A model generated the notes under the pieces. It did not search any database and was not told the origin of the DNA. It saw only the letters and a list, made by a program, of their open reading frames with translations. 64,000 nucleotides of DNA. It comes from Devosia marina. GTDB taxonomy: Bacteria > Pseudomonadota > Alphaproteobacteria > Rhizobiales > Devosiaceae. Below, in pieces: positions 60,685-64,000 of this stretch (positions are counted from its first letter, which is position 1; every line of letters starts with the position of its first letter). Position numbers and translations under genes: made by a program. The stretch lies in contig NZ_WQRF01000001.1 of assembly GCF_009758415.1 (NCBI RefSeq), positions 372,001 to 436,000 on the forward strand, written 5' to 3'.

Positions 60685-61635
60685 TCAGGCCACCCGGCGC
60701 TTGACGATACCCACTTCAAACACAAACGCGGCGACCGCCTCGATCTCGGCTTGCTGGTCGAACAGGGCAGGGGACCCTTGACCGGCAATGGTCAATGCAA
60801 CGCCCTCGGGTCGGCGATTGACCATTTCCTCATAGGTTTCGCGCCGCAGCTGGTCGGTCAATTGCGTGCGCAACAGCATCAGGGGAGCACAACCGAGCGC
60901 ATCATAAAGGGGCCATTGCGCCACCAGGATGTCGTCAAAACCGATATCCTTGATCTGCTTCAGCAGGCGCGGGTCGAACAGCGGCCGGGCGCGGCCGCGC
61001 TTGTCGAACCAATGGCTGCGCAGCGCCAGCTGGTCCAGCTCGGCCTCCGAATGCCCCGGATAGTCACCGCCCAGCATGCGCCGAAACCCGCTGGTGACCG
61101 CCTTGGCGCCCCGCAGCGCTTCCACATGGGCCAGGTTGTTGCGCAACCGCACAATGCCGCGGGAATCGGTCACCGGGCCGGAATCGAGCAGGATCGTTCC
61201 ACCCAGCAGCAGCGGATGCTTTGCCGCCAGCGCCATCGCCACTTGCCCGCCATGCCCCTGGCCAAGCAGCACGGCCTTGCCGATGCCCAGTGCTGCCAGC
61301 ACATCGGCCAGGTCGTCCGCATCGGCCAAGGTGCTGTAGGGGGTCTTGCGCGGCCGGTCATCGGCGCGGCCGCGTCCCGGCAGGTCGATCAGCACCATCG
61401 GCCAGTCGCCCGTGCCAAGCCGCTGAAAATGGGCGGCAAAGGCGGAAAAATCGCTCATGTTCCGGTGGTAGCCGGCCAGGCAGACCAGCGGCATGCGGTC
61501 CCGGCGGAAATCACCGCGCAGATGCACCGCCGCGCGGGTGCGCGCATCGCCAAGGCAAATGTGCGTCGCCGGCAGCCCGGCGAAGGCCGGGTGTCCTTCG
61601 GGGACCTTGCGAGGGCGGCTGAACAGCGGTTCCAT
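60685..61635 (-). CDS. Alpha/beta-hydrolase-fold protein lacking the nucleophile
   Basis: This 316-residue protein has the alpha/beta-hydrolase core: oxyanion-loop region LVCLAGYHRNMSDF near residue 50, VLIDLPGRGRADDRP near 80, and a late LTIAGQGSPALFD where a catalytic His is often found. At the nucleophile elbow, GHSxGG in active enzymes, the sequence is LLGQGHGGQVAM: the Ser is replaced by Gly (GGG codon). It may be a non-catalytic relative. The frame extends 39 codons upstream; ATG 61635 is chosen because the fold starts there. It is divergent from dapA. Confidence 0.75.
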   Translation of the reverse strand: MEPLFSRPRKVPEGHPAFAGLPATHICLGDARTRAAVHLRGDFRRDRMPLVCLAGYHRNMSDFSAFAAHFQRLGTGDWPMVLIDLPGRGRADDRPRKTPYSTLADADDLADVLAALGIGKAVLLGQGHGGQVAMALAAKHPLLLGGTILLDSGPVTDSRGIVRLRNNLAHVEALRGAKAVTSGFRRMLGGDYPGHSEAELDQLALRSHWFDKRGRARPLFDPRLLKQIKDIGFDDILVAQWPLYDALGCAPLMLLRTQLTDQLRRETYEEMVNRRPEGVALTIAGQGSPALFDQQAEIEAVAAFVFEVGIVKRRVA

Positions 61636-61809
61636 GGCGTCATCTAGCCGCGTGGAGCACCGCGAAACAAGCCGTTTCAGCCGCCTTGTGGCGCGACGCT
61701 GTTGAAAGTAAGGTGCGCCCCGTTCGGCGCCAACCGGCTCCGGACCAATCACCTATCATAAATCTGCACCGGCGGGCGGGCCGGACCCCAATTGAGGAAT
61801 ACCGACAAA

Positions 61810-62685
61810 ATGCTGCGAGGTTCGATAACGGCGCTCATCACCCCCATGCGCAACGGGGTTGTTGATGAGAAAGCCTTCGCCAGCTTTGTCGAATGGCAAC
61901 TTGCCGAGGGCACGCATGGCCTGGTGCCGGTCGGCACCACGGGCGAAAGCCCCACTGTAAGCCATGAGGAACACCGCCGCGTGGTCGAGATCTGCATCGA
62001 AGTCGCCAATGGCCGCGTGCCGGTGGTGGCCGGGGCAGGGTCCAATTCGACCGCCGAAGCTGTTGCCCTGGCAAAGTTTGCGGAAAAGACTGGCGCCAAT
62101 GCAGTGCTCTCGGTCGTGCCCTATTACAACAAGCCCAACCAGGAGGGCCTGTTCCAGCATTTTTCCGCTGTCGCCAGTGCCATTGGCATTCCGGTCATTC
62201 TCTATTCGGTGCCGGGCCGCACTATTGTCGATCTGACCGTGGACACCATCGCCCGCCTGCGCGATGCCCATGCCAATATCATCGGCGTGAAGGACGCGAC
62301 CGGCAGCATGGAGCGCGCCACCATGCAGCGCAACAAGCTGGGCAAGGAGTTCATCCTGCTCTCTGGCGATGACAGCACCGCGCTTGGCTTTAACGCCCAT
62401 GGCGGCCACGGCTGCATTTCGGTGACCTCCAATGTCGCCCCGCGCCTGTGTGCGCAGATGCAGGAGTTGTCCCTTGCCGGCGATTTCAATGCTGCCCGCG
62501 ACATCAACGACAAGCTGGCCTTCCTCCACAAGGACCTGTTTATGGAGCCCAATCCGGCTCCGGCCAAGTATGTCGCCAACCGGCTCAACCTCTGCGCCAA
62601 TGAAATCCGCCTGCCGCTGACTCCCATCAGCAAGCCCACGCAGGACGCAATGGACTTTGCAATGCGTCACGCAGGCCTTATCTAG
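61810..62685 (+). CDS. dapA: 4-hydroxy-tetrahydrodipicolinate synthase
   Basis: DapA condenses pyruvate with aspartate semialdehyde for lysine and diaminopimelate synthesis. The 291-residue TIM barrel begins [16 protein letters not shown]. It has [17 protein letters not shown] near residue 39, catalytic Tyr in [16 protein letters not shown] near 106 and YSVPGRT near 131-137, and the Schiff-base Lys in [12 protein letters not shown] near 161. GAGGAA upstream supports ATG 61810. It shares the aspartate-semialdehyde pool with ectoine synthesis. smpB follows by 5 bases. Confidence 0.96.
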   Translation: MLRGSITALITPMRNGVVDEKAFASFVEWQLAEGTHGLVPVGTTGESPTVSHEEHRRVVEICIEVANGRVPVVAGAGSNSTAEAVALAKFAEKTGANAVLSVVPYYNKPNQEGLFQHFSAVASAIGIPVILYSVPGRTIVDLTVDTIARLRDAHANIIGVKDATGSMERATMQRNKLGKEFILLSGDDSTALGFNAHGGHGCISVTSNVAPRLCAQMQELSLAGDFNAARDINDKLAFLHKDLFMEPNPAPAKYVANRLNLCANEIRLPLTPISKPTQDAMDFAMRHAGLI

Positions 62686-62690
62686 GTTCG

Positions 62691-63188
62691 ATGGCAGCAA
62701 AGAACGACAAGAACAAGAATGGTTGGATCAGCCACGGACAGGTGGCTGAGAACCGTCGCGCGCGCTTCGATTACGAGATCGGGGACACGGTCGAGGCCGG
62801 CATCGTCCTGACCGGCACCGAGGTGAAGTCACTGCGTCTGGGCAAGGCACAGATTGCCGAGTCATACGCTTCCCCCGAACGCGGCGAACTCTGGCTCATC
62901 AACGCGCATATCCCCGAATATCTGCAGGCCAACCGCTTCAACCACGAGGAAAAGCGCCCGCGCAAACTCCTGGTCTCGAAAAAGCAATTGGCCAAGCTCG
63001 ACCAGGAAGTGGCCCGTTCCGGCAATACCATCGTGCCGCTCAAGCTCTATTTCAACGACCAGGGCAAGGCCAAGCTGCTGATCGGCGTCGGCAAGGGCAA
63101 GAAGAACTATGACAAGCGCGCTACCAGCCGCGACCGCGACTGGAACCGCGACAAGGCCCGGATCATGAAAGAAGGTGGGCGCGGTTAA
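62691..63188 (+). CDS. smpB: SsrA-binding protein
   Basis: SmpB delivers tmRNA to stalled ribosomes. The 165-residue protein has [20 protein letters not shown] near residue 17, [19 protein letters not shown] near 42, and the basic C-terminal tail with [20 protein letters not shown] needed for decoding. Length is normal. It is five bases after dapA, an arrangement common in Hyphomicrobiales. Confidence 0.97.
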   Translation: MAAKNDKNKNGWISHGQVAENRRARFDYEIGDTVEAGIVLTGTEVKSLRLGKAQIAESYASPERGELWLINAHIPEYLQANRFNHEEKRPRKLLVSKKQLAKLDQEVARSGNTIVPLKLYFNDQGKAKLLIGVGKGKKNYDKRATSRDRDWNRDKARIMKEGGRG

Positions 63189-63214
63189 GTTCGCATCTGA
63201 GCGTCGCTCATGCG

Positions 63215-63297
63215 CCGGTGCTCTCCCTCCCCTTGAGGGGGAAGGTAGCGTCGCTGGGACCGGCAGGTCCGTAGCAGAACTGGATGGGGTGAAGAAA
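63215..63297 (+). repeat. Candidate dispersed intergenic repeat downstream of smpB
   Basis: The interval between smpB and the NYN gene holds a CCCC-TTGA-GGGG palindrome (around 63231-63242) in a CTCCCTCCCCTTGAGGG context, followed by GTAGCAGAACTGGATGGGG. I recall such strings as dispersed intergenic repeats in alphaproteobacterial genomes. No second copy is present in this window, so the call rests on resemblance. It may also serve as a terminator for either converging gene. Confidence 0.4.
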
Positions 63298-63305
63298 ACA
63301 GCGGA

Positions 63306-63857
63306 CTAGGCCTCGACCGGCCTTTGTACCTGCGGGCGCCCGACCGTCTTGGCCAGTTCTGCCACATCCATGAAGAAATCTGCCTGACGCCGCAGTTCGT
63401 CCGAGATCATCGGCGTGGGCGTCGTCAGCGTGGATACCACTGTAATCCGCTTGCCCCGGCGCTGCAGGGCCGCTACCAGCGCGGTGAAATCGCCGTCGCC
63501 GGAAAACAGAACGAGGTGGTCGTAATAAGGGGCCTGCTCGAGCGCATCCACTGTCAGCTCGATATCCATATTGCCCTTCACCTTGCGTCGGCCCATGGAG
63601 TCGGTGAACTCCTTGGCGGGCTTGGTCACCACCGTGTAGCCATTATAGTCGAGCCAGTCGATTAGCGGCCGGATCGAGGAATATTCCTGATCTTCCACCA
63701 GCGCGGTGTAGTAATTGGCCCGCAGCAGATAGGCCTTGGCGCTGAATTCAGTGAGCAGCTTGCGATAATCGATGTCGATGCCGATTGCCTTGGACGTGGC
63801 ATAGAGATTGGCGCCGTCGATGAAGAGGGCAATCTTTTCGCGCGGATCAATGGCCAT
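63306..63857 (-). CDS. NYN-domain (LabA/DUF88) protein
   Basis: This 183-residue protein starts MAIDPREKIALFIDGANLYA. The NYN nuclease fold is shown by the acidic residues in FIDGANLY near residue 14, VKGNMDIELTVDAL near 95 and LVLFSGDGDFTALVAALQRRG near 112-132. These form a PIN-like metal site, so RNase activity is plausible; targets are unknown. GGGAG lies upstream of the ATG 63857. Genes of this family often sit between smpB and rpoZ in this order; the region to the window end may hold its promoter. Confidence 0.88.
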   Translation of the reverse strand: MAIDPREKIALFIDGANLYATSKAIGIDIDYRKLLTEFSAKAYLLRANYYTALVEDQEYSSIRPLIDWLDYNGYTVVTKPAKEFTDSMGRRKVKGNMDIELTVDALEQAPYYDHLVLFSGDGDFTALVAALQRRGKRITVVSTLTTPTPMISDELRRQADFFMDVAELAKTVGRPQVQRPVEA

Positions 63858-64000
63858 AATGAACACTCCCGTAGGGGCAGGGGCCACCCTTGTTGAAAAT
63901 GCCGCCAAAGACGGTTGGCAGAATAAATTCCACAGATACCTTTAAATCTTAAGTTCGGTATTCGCACATTCCCGTGCCTGCGTAAAGCGGAGAGCGCATT
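63858..64000. other. Right-edge intergenic sequence
   Basis: These 143 bases lie upstream of the NYN gene and run to the end of the window. AT-rich stretches (AATAAATTCC and CTTTAAATCTTAAG near 63925-63955) suggest promoters, possibly divergent, with a gene such as rpoZ beginning just outside. No start codon with coding sequence can be confirmed inside the window. Confidence 0.4.

Noticed and set aside
1-64000. CRISPR arrays, prophage genes or insertion-sequence transposases
   Set aside because: No regularly spaced repeats and no integrase, transposase or phage structural motifs were seen; the only tRNA has no adjacent integrase or duplicated 3' end.

Overview
The window is about 63% GC and carries roughly 60 tightly packed genes. 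Its gene order is typical of the Alphaproteobacteria, order Hyphomicrobiales (Rhizobiales): purF-cvpA-radA-alr-dnaB-rplI-rpsR-rpsF facing fabD-fabG-acpP-fabF-mltG-yicC-gmk, then rsmA-pdxA-surA-lptG-lptF-holC. The Porin_2-type porin, the Ehu ectoine transporter with an EhuR/CosR-like MarR regulator, and dapA-smpB-NYN near the right edge fit the same order. A Devosia-like (Devosiaceae) host is my best guess, but this is inference from layout, not from a database match. The ectoine genes suggest exposure to changing salinity.

Layout. 1-11212: a CBS-domain membrane protein, then a minus-strand housekeeping run (GNAT, SDR, purF, cvpA, radA, alr, dnaB, ribosomal proteins L9, S18, S6). 11528-17970: fatty-acid synthesis, mltG, yicC and gmk on the plus strand. 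18136-25688: an MFS exporter, rsmA, pdxA, a SurA-like chaperone, the LPS-export permeases LptG and LptF, holC and a YitT-type membrane protein. 25704-39186: mixed accessory genes, including two tandem secreted DUF4344 metallopeptidases, an ABC-F ATPase, ndk, a DbpA-like RNA helicase, a SetB-like MFS exporter, a molybdopterin oxidoreductase, a TauE/SafE permease and a DUF2147 protein. 39397-39486: tRNA-Ser(GCU). 39622-47631: one long minus-strand ectoine region (ectA, ectB, ectC, ectD, aspartate kinase, ehuB, ehuC, ehuD, ehuA) with a divergent MarR regulator. 48418-53695: GFA and SRPBCC proteins, then an amino-sugar locus (murQ, with divergent nagQ, nagB-II and nagA) that has two good NagQ boxes. 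53832-60681: an SDR, a strongly expressed porin, and a three-gene envelope operon whose first gene is a 1084-residue protein with seven BON-like repeats and an OmpA domain. 60685-63857: an alpha/beta-hydrolase-fold protein lacking its nucleophile, dapA, smpB and a NYN nuclease.

How the genes work together. The ectoine region both makes and hydroxylates ectoine and takes it back up. It has no ectoine-degradation genes, so it looks like an osmoprotection unit. Stem-loops separate its biosynthetic, binding-protein and permease parts. The murQ/nag genes form a short route for recycling cell-wall amino sugars under one repressor.

Signals not explained by ordinary genes are a dispersed two-hairpin palindromic element in three full copies and one partial copy, all just downstream of plus-strand genes; a structured small-RNA candidate with its own terminator at 48854-48971; a decaying reading frame between radA and alr; and an lpt locus without its usual lptD neighbour.
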